The notes beneath the pieces are model-generated. The model worked only from the letters and a program-made list of their open reading frames with translations, searched no databases and was not told where the DNA came from. Made by a program: the position numbers and the translations under genes. Shown here in pieces: positions 1 through 10,613 of a stretch of DNA of 64,000 nucleotides. Within the stretch, counting starts at the first letter, position 1. Each line of letters opens with the position of its first letter. Source of the stretch: Betaproteobacteria bacterium (lineage in GTDB: Bacteria > Pseudomonadota > Gammaproteobacteria > Burkholderiales > Casimicrobiaceae); NCBI GenBank assembly GCA_029884335.1, contig JAOUIA010000005.1, positions 1 through 64,000 of the forward strand, read 5' to 3'.

Positions 1-10
1 CCCGGCGCGC

Positions 11-703
11 TCACAGCAGACGCGACCCCGCCACCCAGACGATCGCCGGCGGGACATTGCGCCACACCCGCTCGACGCGACGCCACGCGAGGCGCGCGTC
101 GCGAAACGCGAACGGCGCCCGCAGTCCGTAGCTGTACTGGACCAGGCGGCGCTCGGGGTGGTCGAGCAGGAAGCGCTCGATCGCCGCGATCGTCGTCGCC
201 GCGACGTTGCCAGGCAGGCTGCGGAACGGCAGCGACGACACCGCGACTGCGCGGGCCGGCTGTGCCAGGAGGTCGTCGACGCGCTCGTGCACGCAGCCGA
301 TGCGCACCCTGGCCCGCGGGAAGGAGGTGGCGATGCGGCGCGCCAGCAGCGGCTCGCGCTCGATGACCGTGAGGACCGCCTCGGCATGCTCGGCGACGAG
401 GCAGCGCGTCACCGCCCCGGTCCCGGCGCCCAACTCGATGACGGCGGGGTACCCGCGCGCCTGCCGCGACATGGCGCGCGCGAGCACGTTCGACGAGGGC
501 ACCACGCCGCCGACCAGCGCGGGCTCGCGCACGAACTGCACCAGCATCGACCCCGCGAGCGCGTCGAGCACCGCCGGCGCGCGCGCGCGATGCGACGCCC
601 GCGGCCACGCCGGGGCGGCGTAGCCTTTGCTCATGCCCTGCAAGCCTAGGGCCATCCCGCCCTGCCGGTCGCGCCCGGTGGATTCCTCGTCCATTCGAGT
701 CAT
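11..703 (-). CDS. SAM-dependent methyltransferase, phospholipid N-methyltransferase-like
   Basis: A 230-residue class I methyltransferase. The SAM-binding glycine motif VIELGAGTGAVT is at residues 88-99. The acidic end of the next strand follows at VIERE, and a motif IV-like SSLPFRSLP is at 155-163. That pattern is typical of the PmtA/KsgA-like branch that methylates phosphatidylethanolamine or small lipophilic substrates, so membrane-lipid methylation is the best guess. The first 45 residues are Arg/Ala-rich and poorly conserved in character, so the true start may be the internal Met at 17 or 24. It begins 20 bp after the lrgB-like gene on the same strand and probably shares its transcript. 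The substrate cannot be read from sequence. Confidence 0.7.
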   Translation of the reverse strand: MTRMDEESTGRDRQGGMALGLQGMSKGYAAPAWPRASHRARAPAVLDALAGSMLVQFVREPALVGGVVPSSNVLARAMSRQARGYPAVIELGAGTGAVTRCLVAEHAEAVLTVIEREPLLARRIATSFPRARVRIGCVHERVDDLLAQPARAVAVSSLPFRSLPGNVAATTIAAIERFLLDHPERRLVQYSYGLRAPFAFRDARLAWRRVERVWRNVPPAIVWVAGSRLL

Positions 704-722
704 GCGCGATGCTCCCCCGCGA

Positions 723-1451
723 TCAATGGAGCGATCGTAACAGCAGGAGCACCGCCGGTAGAAGCAGCGCGGCCACGAGCCCGTGCAATCCGAAGGCGAG
801 TCCGGCGAAGGCGCCGGCCTCGGCGTGGACCTGGAATGCCCGCGCCGTGCCGATGCCGTGCGCGGCCAGCCCGAGCGCGAAGCCGCGCGCCGCCCAGCTC
901 TCGATGCGCAGCGCGTCGAGCACGAAGCGCGCGACGACCGCGCCCAGGACGCCCGTGGTCACGGCGAACACGGCCGCCAGCGCGGGAAGCCCGCCGAGCG
1001 ACTCGGCGATGCCCATGGCGATCGGCGCCGTGACCGACTTCGGCGCGATCGACGCGATGGTCTGAGGCGAGGCGCCCAGCGCCCACGCGATGACCACGGC
1101 GCTGGCCGATGCGACGACCGAGCCCGCCGCCAGGGCCGCGGCGATCGGCCACGCCAACCGCTTCACGCGCGGCCACTCGCGGGCGAGCGGCACCGCGAGC
1201 CCCACGACGGCGGGGCCGAGCAGGAAGTGCACGAACTGCGCGCCGTCGAAGTACGCAGCATACGGGGTCCTGGTTGCGGCCAGCGCGGCGACGACGATCG
1301 CGACAGCGATCGGTACCGGGTTGGCGAGCGGGTGGAAGCGCGAGCGCGCGTACAGCGCGTAGCCGGCGCCGTACGCGACGAGCGTCAGCGTCAGCCCCGC
1401 GAGCGGCGTGGCCGCGAGGTAGACCCACAGCGCGAAGAACGGCTCGGTCAT
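723..1451 (-). CDS. LrgB/CidB family membrane protein
   Basis: A 242-residue, almost entirely hydrophobic protein with about seven membrane segments. The conserved LrgB core is visible: FVHFLLGPAVVGLAVPL near residue 75, then APKSVTAPIAMGIAESLGG, then a glycine/alanine-rich C-terminal half. LrgB-type proteins work with a small LrgA/CidA holin-like partner in murein hydrolase export, autolysis or export of small carboxylates. Here the partner lies immediately upstream on the same strand, separated only by a short GC-rich palindromic repeat. The family is clear; which of the proposed functions applies in this organism is not. Confidence 0.88.
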   Translation of the reverse strand: MTEPFFALWVYLAATPLAGLTLTLVAYGAGYALYARSRFHPLANPVPIAVAIVVAALAATRTPYAAYFDGAQFVHFLLGPAVVGLAVPLAREWPRVKRLAWPIAAALAAGSVVASASAVVIAWALGASPQTIASIAPKSVTAPIAMGIAESLGGLPALAAVFAVTTGVLGAVVARFVLDALRIESWAARGFALGLAAHGIGTARAFQVHAEAGAFAGLAFGLHGLVAALLLPAVLLLLRSLH

Positions 1452-1452
1452 C

Positions 1453-1506
1453 GCCCCCCCACGCTTGCGGCATTCGCCGCAGCGCCGCCCCCCGGGGGAG
1501 CGGCGT
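1453..1506. repeat. Intercistronic GC palindrome (CCCCCCGGGGG type), copy 1
   Basis: Fills the gap between the lrgA-like stop and the lrgB-like start. It holds CCCCCCACGCTTGCGG, then a TTCGCCGC word, then a GCCGCCCCCCGGGGGAG palindrome. Closely similar words (CCCCCACGCT..., TTCGCCGCCCC, CCCCCCGGGG) recur between exbB and exbD at 13049-13107, and more weakly between glrR and its upstream gene at 39843-39873. It could act as an mRNA hairpin within operons. Confidence 0.6.
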
Positions 1507-1872
1507 TCATGATTCGCTTCCGCCGCGCCCGCGTTTCGCGAGCCGGGCGAACACGAGTGCCGCCACGGCGATCGCGAGCACTGTGCTCACGACGAGGGCA
1601 ACGACGATCGGCACCCACTCGTCCGCGAGCTGTCGCGCGTAGAGCATCACGCCGACGCCGGCGGGAACGAAGAGCAGCGAGAGGTGCCGCGCGAGCGCGT
1701 CGGCGGCCGCCGCGAAGGCCTCGGGCACGCCTCCGCGCGCCAGCAGCACGCCGAGCAGCAGCGCCATGCCGGCGACGGGCCCGGGCAGCGGCAGCCCTGC
1801 GAGGCGCACCAGCGCCTCGCCCAGGCTCTGGAACACGAGCAGCCACGTGACGCCGGCGAGGAACGGGCTCAA
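1507..1872 (-). CDS. CidA/LrgA family holin-like protein
   Basis: A protein of 121 residues if translation starts at the TTG at 1872. That start is chosen because the family begins only a few residues before its first helix (FLAGVTWLLVFQSLGEAL), and a GAGAGACTGGGACC stretch just upstream can serve as a weak ribosome site. Longer readings run into the preceding thiolase gene in another frame. The family core LPGPVAGMALLLGVLL is present, followed by LLFVPAGVGVMLY and a last hydrophobic segment with a basic tail: four membrane helices, as in LrgA. Proteins of this family are holin-like partners of LrgB. The start codon is the least certain part. Confidence 0.85.
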   Translation of the reverse strand: MSPFLAGVTWLLVFQSLGEALVRLAGLPLPGPVAGMALLLGVLLARGGVPEAFAAAADALARHLSLLFVPAGVGVMLYARQLADEWVPIVVALVVSTVLAIAVAALVFARLAKRGRGGSES

Positions 1873-1907
1873 GGTCCCAGTCTCTCGCGCCGCGGCGGCG
1901 GGCGCGC

Positions 1908-3089
1908 CTAGACGCGCTCGTAGAGCGTGACCACGCACGCTCCGCCGAGGCCGAGGTTGTGCTGCAGCGCGAGGCGCGCTCCCGCGACCTGCCGCGGGCC
2001 GCACGCGCCGCGCAGCTGGGCCACGAGCTCGTGGCACTGCGCGAGCCCGGTCGCGCCGAGCGGGTGCCCCTTCGACAGCAGGCCCCCGGACGGGTTGGTC
2101 ACCACGCGCCCGCCGTAGGTGTTGTCCCCGGCCTCCACGAAGGCTTCGGCGCCTCCCTCGGGGCACAGCCCCAGCGCCTCGTAGCTGATCAGCTCGTTGT
2201 GCGCGAAGCAGTCGTGCAGCTCGCAGACGTCGACGTCGCCGGGCGCGACACCGGCCGCCTCGTAGGCCTGCGTCGCGGCGGCGCGCGCCATGTCGTAGCC
2301 GACGAGCCGCATCATCGATCCGGAGTCGAACGTCGACGGCGTGTCCGTCGTCATCGCCTGCGCGCGGATGCGCACGTCGCGCCTCAGGCCCCGGCGCGCG
2401 GCGTAGGCGTCGGACACGACGATCGCGGCGGCCGCCCCGCAGGTCGGCGGGCACGCCATCATCCGCGTCATCACGCCGGGCCACACGGGAACGTCGGCGA
2501 GCACCTCCTCGGCGCTCACGACCCGGCGGAAGATCGCGTTCGGGTTGTGCTCGGCGTGGCGGCTCGCCTTCGCGCGGATCCTCGCGAACGTCGCGAGCTT
2601 CGTCCCGTAGCGCTGCATGTGCTCGCGGCCCGCGCCGCCGAAGTAGCGCAGCGCGAGCGGGACGTCGCCGGCGTCGGCGGCGAGCGTCGCGCACGCCGCG
2701 TCGAAGCGGGCGAACGGCGAGGGCCGGTCGCCGAACACCGCGCCGATCGCGCCCGGCTTCATCTGCTCGAACCCCAGGGCGAGCACGCAGTCGGCCGCCC
2801 CGCCCGCGACGGCCTGCCGCGCGAGCCACAGGGCCGTCGAGCCCGTCGAGCAGTTGTTGTTGACGTTGACGACCGGGATGCCGGTCATGCCGGCCGAGTA
2901 GAGCGCGTGCTGCCCCGCGGTGGAGTCGCCGTAGACGAAGCCCGCATACGCCTGCTGCACGTCGCGGTAGTCGACGCCCGCGTCGGCGAGCGCGGACTCG
3001 ACCGCGCCGCGCGCGAGCTCGTCGTAGGCGGGCGACGCGCCCGGCTTGCGAAAGGGCACCATGCCGGTGCCGGCGATGCGGACGTCCAT
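1908..3089 (-). CDS. Thiolase family protein, SCP-x / lipid-transfer type
   Basis: A 393-residue thiolase fold. The nucleophilic cysteine sits in VNVNNNCSTGS near residue 80. The C-terminal HDCFAHNE box near 285 and NPSGGLLSKGHPLGATG near 335 carry the catalytic His residues. HDCFAHNE and the NNNCSTGS form, in place of the classical thiolase I/II signatures, place it in the SCP-x-like 'lipid-transfer protein' thiolases. These cleave or form 3-ketoacyl-CoA thioesters of branched or steroid-like acyl chains. No beta-oxidation partner lies beside it, so the substrate is open. It is first in a leftward run with lrgA and lrgB, 35 bp away. Confidence 0.87.
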   Translation of the reverse strand: MDVRIAGTGMVPFRKPGASPAYDELARGAVESALADAGVDYRDVQQAYAGFVYGDSTAGQHALYSAGMTGIPVVNVNNNCSTGSTALWLARQAVAGGAADCVLALGFEQMKPGAIGAVFGDRPSPFARFDAACATLAADAGDVPLALRYFGGAGREHMQRYGTKLATFARIRAKASRHAEHNPNAIFRRVVSAEEVLADVPVWPGVMTRMMACPPTCGAAAAIVVSDAYAARRGLRRDVRIRAQAMTTDTPSTFDSGSMMRLVGYDMARAAATQAYEAAGVAPGDVDVCELHDCFAHNELISYEALGLCPEGGAEAFVEAGDNTYGGRVVTNPSGGLLSKGHPLGATGLAQCHELVAQLRGACGPRQVAGARLALQHNLGLGGACVVTLYERV

Positions 3090-3201
3090 CGTGCGCGCTC
3101 CGATGCGCCGGCCCGATCCGCGCGCGCCCGGCGGTCGCCGCGGCGAACCTCGGCCGCGCGGTCGAGCCGGGCCTTCCGGCGATTCTACCCGCGCCGCGCA
3201 G

Positions 3202-3579
3202 CTACTCCTTCCAGATCGCGGGCAGCGCCACGAACGCGAACAGCAGCACGCTCGCGCCGAACACCAGCGAGCCGCCCGCAGCCCCCGGCTCGAAAGCCGG
3301 ATTCCCGCCGTAGAGCAGCAGCAGCGAGACGAGCATCACGACCGAACTCGCAGCGTGCAGCCAGAAGTGGACCCTCGCGATCGCGCCCGCCCCGATTGCC
3401 GGGTAGAGGTGATAGAAGAACGCGAACAGCGCCGAGGTGACCCACCCTGCCAGCATGATGTGCGCGTGCGACACGCGCTGGCCGTGGTTGCCCGAGATCG
3501 CCATGTAGAGCCCGACGGCGATGCCGAAGAGGAAATAGAGGACCGCGAGCGTGAAGAAGTTGCGCGCCTGACCCTTCAT
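3202..3579 (-). CDS. Four-helix membrane protein resembling heme-copper oxidase subunit I fragments
   Basis: A 125-residue protein starting at the ATG at 3579, preceded by GGGAG at suitable spacing; the open frame continues further upstream without support. It has four hydrophobic segments (about 8-30, 38-60, 69-93, 101-121). Segments 2 and 3 carry histidines in SHAHIMLAGW, FFYHLYP and HFWLH, a pattern like part of cytochrome c oxidase/CcoN subunit I. Small proteins of this kind are often labelled 'cytochrome c oxidase' in databases. It is far too short to be an oxidase. It could be a heme-binding or assembly protein, but nothing nearby is respiratory. Confidence 0.6.
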   Translation of the reverse strand: MKGQARNFFTLAVLYFLFGIAVGLYMAISGNHGQRVSHAHIMLAGWVTSALFAFFYHLYPAIGAGAIARVHFWLHAASSVVMLVSLLLLYGGNPAFEPGAAGGSLVFGASVLLFAFVALPAIWKE

Positions 3580-3678
3580 CTGGGCACTCCCGGGGGTTGT
3601 GGGTGACCCGCGTTTATCCACCACGACCCCGGTGCCAGTCAAGCGTTTTCGGCAGGCTCGCCCAGCCCGCCGGCGATG

Positions 3679-3704
3679 AAAAAGGGCGGCCACAGGCCGC
3701 CCTT
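3679..3704 (-). terminator. Intrinsic terminator after the pyrophosphatase gene
   Basis: On the minus strand a perfect 8-bp stem (GGGCGGCC / GGCCGCCC) with a TGT loop is followed by TTTTT. It lies 40 bp after the hppA stop codon and should end that transcript. Confidence 0.85.
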
Positions 3705-3743
3705 CCCCGCGCCGCGCCGCCGGCCGGCGGCGCTACGCTCCAG

Positions 3744-6242
3744 CTACATCGCGCGCACCTCGACCCGGCGCGCTTCGGCGTTGTCGCCGCTGCCCTGCGT
3801 GACTTCGGGCTTCTTCATGTCGAAGCGGTCGTCGCCGATGCCGGCGGCGGCCTTGATCGCGTCGCGCACGGCGAACGCGCGCTTCTTCGCGAGCTCCTGG
3901 TTCTGCTCGAGGTTGCCCGTCGCGTCGTGGAAGCCGGAGATCACGACCTTGCCGCCCGCCTTCGCCTTGGCGGCGATCGCATCCAGCTTCGCCTTGGCGT
4001 CGGCGGGGAGGTCGGCCTTCCCCGTGTCGAAGTAGATCTTCACCGCGTCGCCTGCGGCAGCCGGCGCGGCGGCGACCACGGCGGGCACCGGGGTCGCGGC
4101 CGGGGCCGTCGCAGGCGCCGGCGCCGCAGCGGCCGCCTTCGGCGGGGTCGGCGCGGAGACCGCGGGCTTCGGCGCGTTCAGCGCGAGCAGCGGCACGATC
4201 ATCAGCGCGACGATGTTGATGATCTTGATCAGCGGGTTCACCGCCGGGCCGGCCGTGTCCTTGTACGGGTCGCCCACGGTGTCGCCGGTCACGGCGGCCT
4301 TGTGGGCGTCCGAGCCCTTGCCGCCGAAGTTGCCGTCCTCGATGTACTTCTTCGCGTTGTCCCAGGCACCGCCGCCGGTCGTCATCGAGATCGCGACGAA
4401 GATGCCGGTGATGATCGTGCCCATCAGCAGGCCGCCGAGCGCCTGCGGACCCAGCACCAGCCCGACGACGACCGGCACGAGCACAGGCAGCAGCGACGGG
4501 ACGATCATCTCCTTGATCGCCGCCTTGGTCAGCATGTCGACCGCGACGCCGTACTCCGGCTTCGCCGTCCCTTCCATGATGCCCTTGATCTCGCGGAACT
4601 GCCGGCGCACCTCGACGACCACCGAGCCCGCCGCGCGGCCGACCGCCTCCATCGCCATCGCGCCGAACAGGTAGGGGATCAGCCCGCCGATGAACAGCCC
4701 GATGATCACCATGTGGTTCGACAGGTCGAACGTCGTGGCGAGGTTCTCCGACTCCAGCGCGTGCGTGTAGTCGGCGAACAGCACCAGCGCGGCGAGCCCC
4801 GCCGAGCCGATCGCGTAGCCCTTGGTCACCGCCTTCGTCGTGTTGCCGACCGCGTCGAGCGGGTCGGTGATCGCGCGCACCGAGTCGGGCAAGTCGGCCA
4901 TCTCGGCGATGCCGCCCGCGTTGTCGGTGATCGGGCCGTAGGCGTCGAGCGCGACGATGATGCCGGCCATCGACAGCATGGCGGTCGCCGCGATCGCGAT
5001 GCCGTACAGGCCCGCGAGCCAGTACGAGACGAAGATCGCCACGCACACGGCGATCACCGGCCACGCGGTGGCGCGCATCGACACGCCCAGTCCGGCGATG
5101 ATGTTGGTGCCGTGGCCCGTGGTCGACGCCTGCGCGATGTGCTTGACCGGCTTGAAGTCGGTGCCGGTGTAGTACTCGGTGATGACGACCATGGCCGCGG
5201 TCAGCACGAGGCCGACCATCGCCGCGCCGAACAGGCGGAGCGGCGTCAGCGACGCGTCGGCGGCCGCCACGCCGCCCATCATCCACTGCGTGATGAACCA
5301 GAAGCCGACGGCGGAGATCGCTCCGGCGACGATCAGCCCCTTGTAGAGGGCGTTCATGATCTTGCCGCCGGGCACCGCCTTGACGAAGAAGCAGCCGACG
5401 ATCGAGGCGATGATCGAGAAGCCGCCGAGCACCAGCGGGTACGTCACCGCGGCCTCGGCGAACGACGGCAGCATCAGCGCGCCGAGCAGCATCGTCGCGA
5501 TGATCGTCACCGCGTAGGTCTCGAACAGGTCCGCCGCCATGCCGGCGCAGTCGCCGACGTTGTCGCCCACGTTGTCGGCGATCACCGCCGGGTTGCGCGG
5601 GTCGTCCTCCGGAATGCCGGCCTCGACCTTGCCGACGAGGTCGGCGCCGACGTCCGCACCCTTGGTGAAGATGCCGCCGCCCAGCCGCGCGAAGATCGAG
5701 ATGAGCGAGCCGCCGAACGCGAGGCCGACGAGCGGCTGGATCGCGTGGTGCAGCCCTTCCTGCATGAGGTTCGGCGCCCACTTCGCCGCGCCGACGAGGA
5801 ACCAGTAGAAGCCCGCCACGCCGAGCAGGCCCAGGCCGACCACCAGCATGCCGGTGATCGCGCCGCCGCGGAAGGCGACCGCGAGCGCCTCGTTGAGGCC
5901 GGTGCGCGCGGCCTCGGCCGTGCGCACGTTGGAGCGCACCGACACGTTCATGCCGATGTAGCCGGCGAGCCCGGACAGGATCGCGCCCAGCGCGAAGCCC
6001 GCGGCGGTCGCCCAGCCGAGGAACACGCCGATGATCACGAACAGGATCGCGCCGACGACGCCGATCGTCGTGTACTGGCGGTTGAGGTAGGCCTTGGCGC
6101 CGGCCTGCACGGCCGCGGCGATCTCCTGCATGCGCGGGTTGCCGGCCGGCTTGGCCATGATCCAGCCGATCGACCAGGCGCCGTACGCGATCGCTAGGAT
6201 CGCGCAGGCGAGCGCGAAGACGAGCCCTGCGGAAACGGTCAT
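3744..6242 (-). CDS. hppA: Membrane-bound H+-translocating pyrophosphatase with C-terminal OmpA domain
   Basis: An 832-residue protein from the ATG at 6242, preceded by GGGAGAA. Residues 1-700 are a membrane pyrophosphatase with about 16 helices, the PPi/Mg site [11 protein letters not shown] at 197-207 and DNVGDNVGD at 223-231. It hydrolyses pyrophosphate to pump ions out of the cytoplasm. The motif [10 protein letters not shown] at 466-475 has Lys at 470 and Thr at 473, the signature of K+-independent H+ pumps rather than K+-dependent or Na+ pumps. After an Ala/Pro linker, residues 731-832 form an OmpA-like peptidoglycan-binding domain ([11 protein letters not shown]..., ending [11 protein letters not shown]). 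Usual family length is about 670-720, so the tail is an addition. The PPi-type phosphofructokinase nearby fits a PPi-based energy economy. Confidence 0.95.
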   Translation of the reverse strand: MTVSAGLVFALACAILAIAYGAWSIGWIMAKPAGNPRMQEIAAAVQAGAKAYLNRQYTTIGVVGAILFVIIGVFLGWATAAGFALGAILSGLAGYIGMNVSVRSNVRTAEAARTGLNEALAVAFRGGAITGMLVVGLGLLGVAGFYWFLVGAAKWAPNLMQEGLHHAIQPLVGLAFGGSLISIFARLGGGIFTKGADVGADLVGKVEAGIPEDDPRNPAVIADNVGDNVGDCAGMAADLFETYAVTIIATMLLGALMLPSFAEAAVTYPLVLGGFSIIASIVGCFFVKAVPGGKIMNALYKGLIVAGAISAVGFWFITQWMMGGVAAADASLTPLRLFGAAMVGLVLTAAMVVITEYYTGTDFKPVKHIAQASTTGHGTNIIAGLGVSMRATAWPVIAVCVAIFVSYWLAGLYGIAIAATAMLSMAGIIVALDAYGPITDNAGGIAEMADLPDSVRAITDPLDAVGNTTKAVTKGYAIGSAGLAALVLFADYTHALESENLATTFDLSNHMVIIGLFIGGLIPYLFGAMAMEAVGRAAGSVVVEVRRQFREIKGIMEGTAKPEYGVAVDMLTKAAIKEMIVPSLLPVLVPVVVGLVLGPQALGGLLMGTIITGIFVAISMTTGGGAWDNAKKYIEDGNFGGKGSDAHKAAVTGDTVGDPYKDTAGPAVNPLIKIINIVALMIVPLLALNAPKPAVSAPTPPKAAAAAPAPATAPAATPVPAVVAAAPAAAGDAVKIYFDTGKADLPADAKAKLDAIAAKAKAGGKVVISGFHDATGNLEQNQELAKKRAFAVRDAIKAAAGIGDDRFDMKKPEVTQGSGDNAEARRVEVRAM

Positions 6243-6681
6243 GACTGCTTCTCCCAGTGTGTGCGCGGTCGGCCGCGTCGCGGCGCCTTCTCGTGCTGCG
6301 GGCGCCGGCGACCCCTGCGAAGCCGCCCTCCGGACGCGTGCGCGTCCGTCAAGCCCTGCCCGAGGCTGCCTCCCTGCGAATCCCCCGAAACCCCGGCCGG
6401 CCGGAAAACCGGCCCGCCCGGGCAAACGCTCTATTTTGCCAGTCTGCGGGGTTCCGCGTCGATAGCGCCCCCGGCCGGGAGGCGGCCGCTGCGCCGGAAG
6501 CGTCGCTTCCGAACGCGGCGCGGCAGCCCCGTCCGCCGGCACCGGGCAGACCGGCCGCCGGCCCCTGCCCGGCACGGGCGCCTGCGAGCGACCGCGGCTT
6601 GGCACGGCTCGTGCGTGGCCGCTGCGTCGGTCGTGCCGTCCCGAGGGACGGGTTGCGGCCGCCGCCAAGGGGACACCCGCC
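6243..6681. other. Divergent intergenic region, hppA / PhnD-like gene
   Basis: About 440 bases without a supportable gene. It must hold both divergent promoters. A GGCCGG-AAAA-CCGGCC hairpin lies near 6400-6415, and a small AT-rich patch (CTCTATTTTGCCA, 6429-6441) is the only promoter-like stretch I can point to. No clear -35/-10 pair is visible. Confidence 0.5.
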
Positions 6682-7491
6682 ATGCGACGCACGTTCTTCG
6701 CGCTTCTCCTGGCCGCGACGCTTCCGGGCGTCGCGGCTGCCCAGCTGCTCTTCGCGGTCACCGAGGGCGTGACCTACCAGGCCACGCCCAAGGAGATCCG
6801 CGAGAAGTTCGAGCCGATCGCCGACGCGCTCGGCAAGGCGCTGCGCCGCGAGGTCAAGGTCGTCCTGGTGCCGGCCTACGACGACGCGCGCGCCGGCCTC
6901 GGCAAGCAGGAGTACGACATCGCCTTCGTGCACCCGGCGCACGTCGCGCTCGCCGAGGTCAAGGCGGGCCGCTACCGCACCGTGGCGTGGACCAGCGCCT
7001 TCACCGACTACACGGTGTCGATCCTGGCGAAGGCCGACGCGCCGATGAAGACGTTCGCCGACGTCCGCGGGCGCACGCTGGTGACGCCCGACCCCGACTC
7101 GATCACCGCCGTCATGGTCCGCGCGATGCTGCGCGGCGAGAAGTTCGGCGCGAAGGACCTCGTGGTGCGCACGACGCGCTACCAGGACGCGGTGCCGTTC
7201 TACATCGACAACGGCTTCGCCGACGTCGGCGCCACGGCGGCGCGCGCGGTGGTGAAGAGCTGGACCGACAAGGGCGGCAAGGTGCTGGTCAAGTCGAAGC
7301 CGGTACCGATCAAGCAGATCATCGTCTCGACGAAGCTGCCGGCCGACGACGTGGAGCGCATCCGCGAAACGCTGCTCGCGCTGGGAAACAGCGACGCGGG
7401 CCGCAAGGCGCTCGCGCCCTCGGGTTACAAGGGCTTCCAGACGCCCGACCCCGCGGTGGAGACGGCGTCGATCGCCTGGCTGGGGCTCTAG
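6682..7491 (+). CDS. PhnD-like periplasmic phosphate/phosphonate-type substrate-binding protein
   Basis: A 269-residue protein with a cleavable signal peptide (hydrophobic core [16 protein letters not shown], cut near AAAQ). The rest is a type 2 periplasmic binding fold of the PhnD/SsuA-like group: [10 protein letters not shown] at the start, [14 protein letters not shown] near 85, [18 protein letters not shown] near 125 and [10 protein letters not shown] near 180. Such proteins bind an oxyanion or small organic ligand for an ABC importer, or act as sensors. No permease or ATPase lies next to it, so it is an orphan. AAGGGGA precedes the ATG. Its stop is 4 bp from the convergent phosphofructokinase stop. 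Confidence 0.82.
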   Translation: MRRTFFALLLAATLPGVAAAQLLFAVTEGVTYQATPKEIREKFEPIADALGKALRREVKVVLVPAYDDARAGLGKQEYDIAFVHPAHVALAEVKAGRYRTVAWTSAFTDYTVSILAKADAPMKTFADVRGRTLVTPDPDSITAVMVRAMLRGEKFGAKDLVVRTTRYQDAVPFYIDNGFADVGATAARAVVKSWTDKGGKVLVKSKPVPIKQIIVSTKLPADDVERIRETLLALGNSDAGRKALAPSGYKGFQTPDPAVETASIAWLGL

Positions 7492-7495
7492 ACCG

Positions 7496-8749
7496 CTACG
7501 CCTCGAACGGCGCGAGCTTCTTTCGCACGGGGACGTTCTTCAGGCGCACGTACTGCGGCAGGCCGTCGCGGAACGGCGGCGGATCCTCGCCGCGGATCAG
7601 CGGCGCGAGGTAGGCGCGCGCCTTGCCGGTGATGCCGTAGCCGTCCTTCGCGATGAAGTCGGCTGGCAGCATCTTCTCCACGTTGGCGACCTTCTCGAGC
7701 GGCGCGGCGGTGATCTTCCAGCGGTAGGGCCTGTCCGAGACGCGCGTGATCGCCGCCATCACCGCGTTCTTCCCGGCGAGCGCGTACTCGACGGCGGCCT
7801 TGCCCACCGCGTAGCTCTGCTCGACGTCGGTGCGCGAGGCGACGTGGCGCGCCGCGCGCTGCAGGTAGTCGGCGACCGCCCAGTGGTACTTGTAGCCGAG
7901 CTTGTCCTTGACCAGCGACGCGATCAGCGGGCCGACGCCGCCCAACTGCGCGTGGCCGAACGCGTCGCGCGTGCCCGCCTCGGCCATCAGCTTGCCCGCC
8001 GCGTCCTTGAGCCCCTCGGAGACGCCCACGCAGCAGTAGCCGAACCGCTTCGTGCGCTCGTCGACGGCGGCGAGGAAGCGCGCCTCGTCGAAGGCCACCT
8101 CGGGGAACAGCAGCACCAGCGGGATCGGCGTGGCCGCGTCCTCGGCCATGCCGACGGCCGCGGTGATCCAGCCGGCGTGGCGGCCCATCACCTCCATCAC
8201 GAACACCTTCGTCGAGGTCTTCGCCATCGACGCGACGTCGAACGCCGCCTCGCGCATCGACACCGCGACGTACTTCGCCACCGAGCCGAAGCCGGGGCAG
8301 TTGTCGGTGACGGCGAGGTCGTTGTCGACGGTCTTGGGCACGTGGACCGCGCACAGCGGGTAGCCCAGCTTCTCCGCGATCTGCGACACCTTGAGGCAGG
8401 TGTCGGCCGAGTCGTTGCCGCCGTTGTAGAAGAAGTAGCCGATGTCGTGGGCGCGGAACACCTCGATCAGGCGCTCGTACTGCGCGCGCGACTGCTCGAG
8501 GCTCTTCAGCTTGTAGCGGCACGAGCCGAACGCGCCGGCCGGCGTGTAGCGCAGCTGCGCGATCGCGCGCGCGGGCTCCTTCGAGGTGTCGATCAGGTCC
8601 TCGGTCAGCGCGCCGATGATGCCGTTGCGGCCGGCGTAGACCTTGCCGATGCGGCCACGGTGCGCGCGCGCGGTCTCGATGACGCCGGCGGCGGAGGCGT
8701 TGATGACGGCGGTGACGCCGCCGGATTGGGCGTAGAAGGCGTTGAGCAC
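7496..8749 (-). CDS. pfp: 6-phosphofructokinase, pyrophosphate-dependent type
   Basis: A 417-residue phosphofructokinase starting at GTG 8749. The phosphoryl-donor loop reads GGNDS near residue 112 instead of the ATP-enzyme GGDGS, and the catalytic loop reads PKTVDND near 140 instead of PGTIDND. Both substitutions mark the PPi-dependent enzymes, which interconvert fructose 6-phosphate and fructose 1,6-bisphosphate reversibly with PPi/Pi. MGRHAGWI near 190 binds substrate. Placement near a proton-pumping pyrophosphatase recalls the pfp-hppA pairing of methylotrophs and suggests that PPi made by glycolytic reversal or biosynthesis is recycled. The donor is inferred from motifs, not measured. 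Confidence 0.9.
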   Translation of the reverse strand: MLNAFYAQSGGVTAVINASAAGVIETARAHRGRIGKVYAGRNGIIGALTEDLIDTSKEPARAIAQLRYTPAGAFGSCRYKLKSLEQSRAQYERLIEVFRAHDIGYFFYNGGNDSADTCLKVSQIAEKLGYPLCAVHVPKTVDNDLAVTDNCPGFGSVAKYVAVSMREAAFDVASMAKTSTKVFVMEVMGRHAGWITAAVGMAEDAATPIPLVLLFPEVAFDEARFLAAVDERTKRFGYCCVGVSEGLKDAAGKLMAEAGTRDAFGHAQLGGVGPLIASLVKDKLGYKYHWAVADYLQRAARHVASRTDVEQSYAVGKAAVEYALAGKNAVMAAITRVSDRPYRWKITAAPLEKVANVEKMLPADFIAKDGYGITGKARAYLAPLIRGEDPPPFRDGLPQYVRLKNVPVRKKLAPFEA

Positions 8750-8829
8750 TTCAGGTGTCGGCAGTGATTGGCAAGCAACAGGGGAACAGCAATGCGCACC
8801 CGGCCCGCAGAGTGCGCGACGGCGATGTC

Positions 8830-10613
<1,784 letters not shown>

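Noticed and set aside
3597..6197. Very long open frame antisense to the pyrophosphatase gene
   Set aside because: High GC at third codon positions keeps the opposite strand open. Its product is His/Arg/Asp/Gln-rich low-complexity sequence, whereas the hppA frame has clear family motifs.
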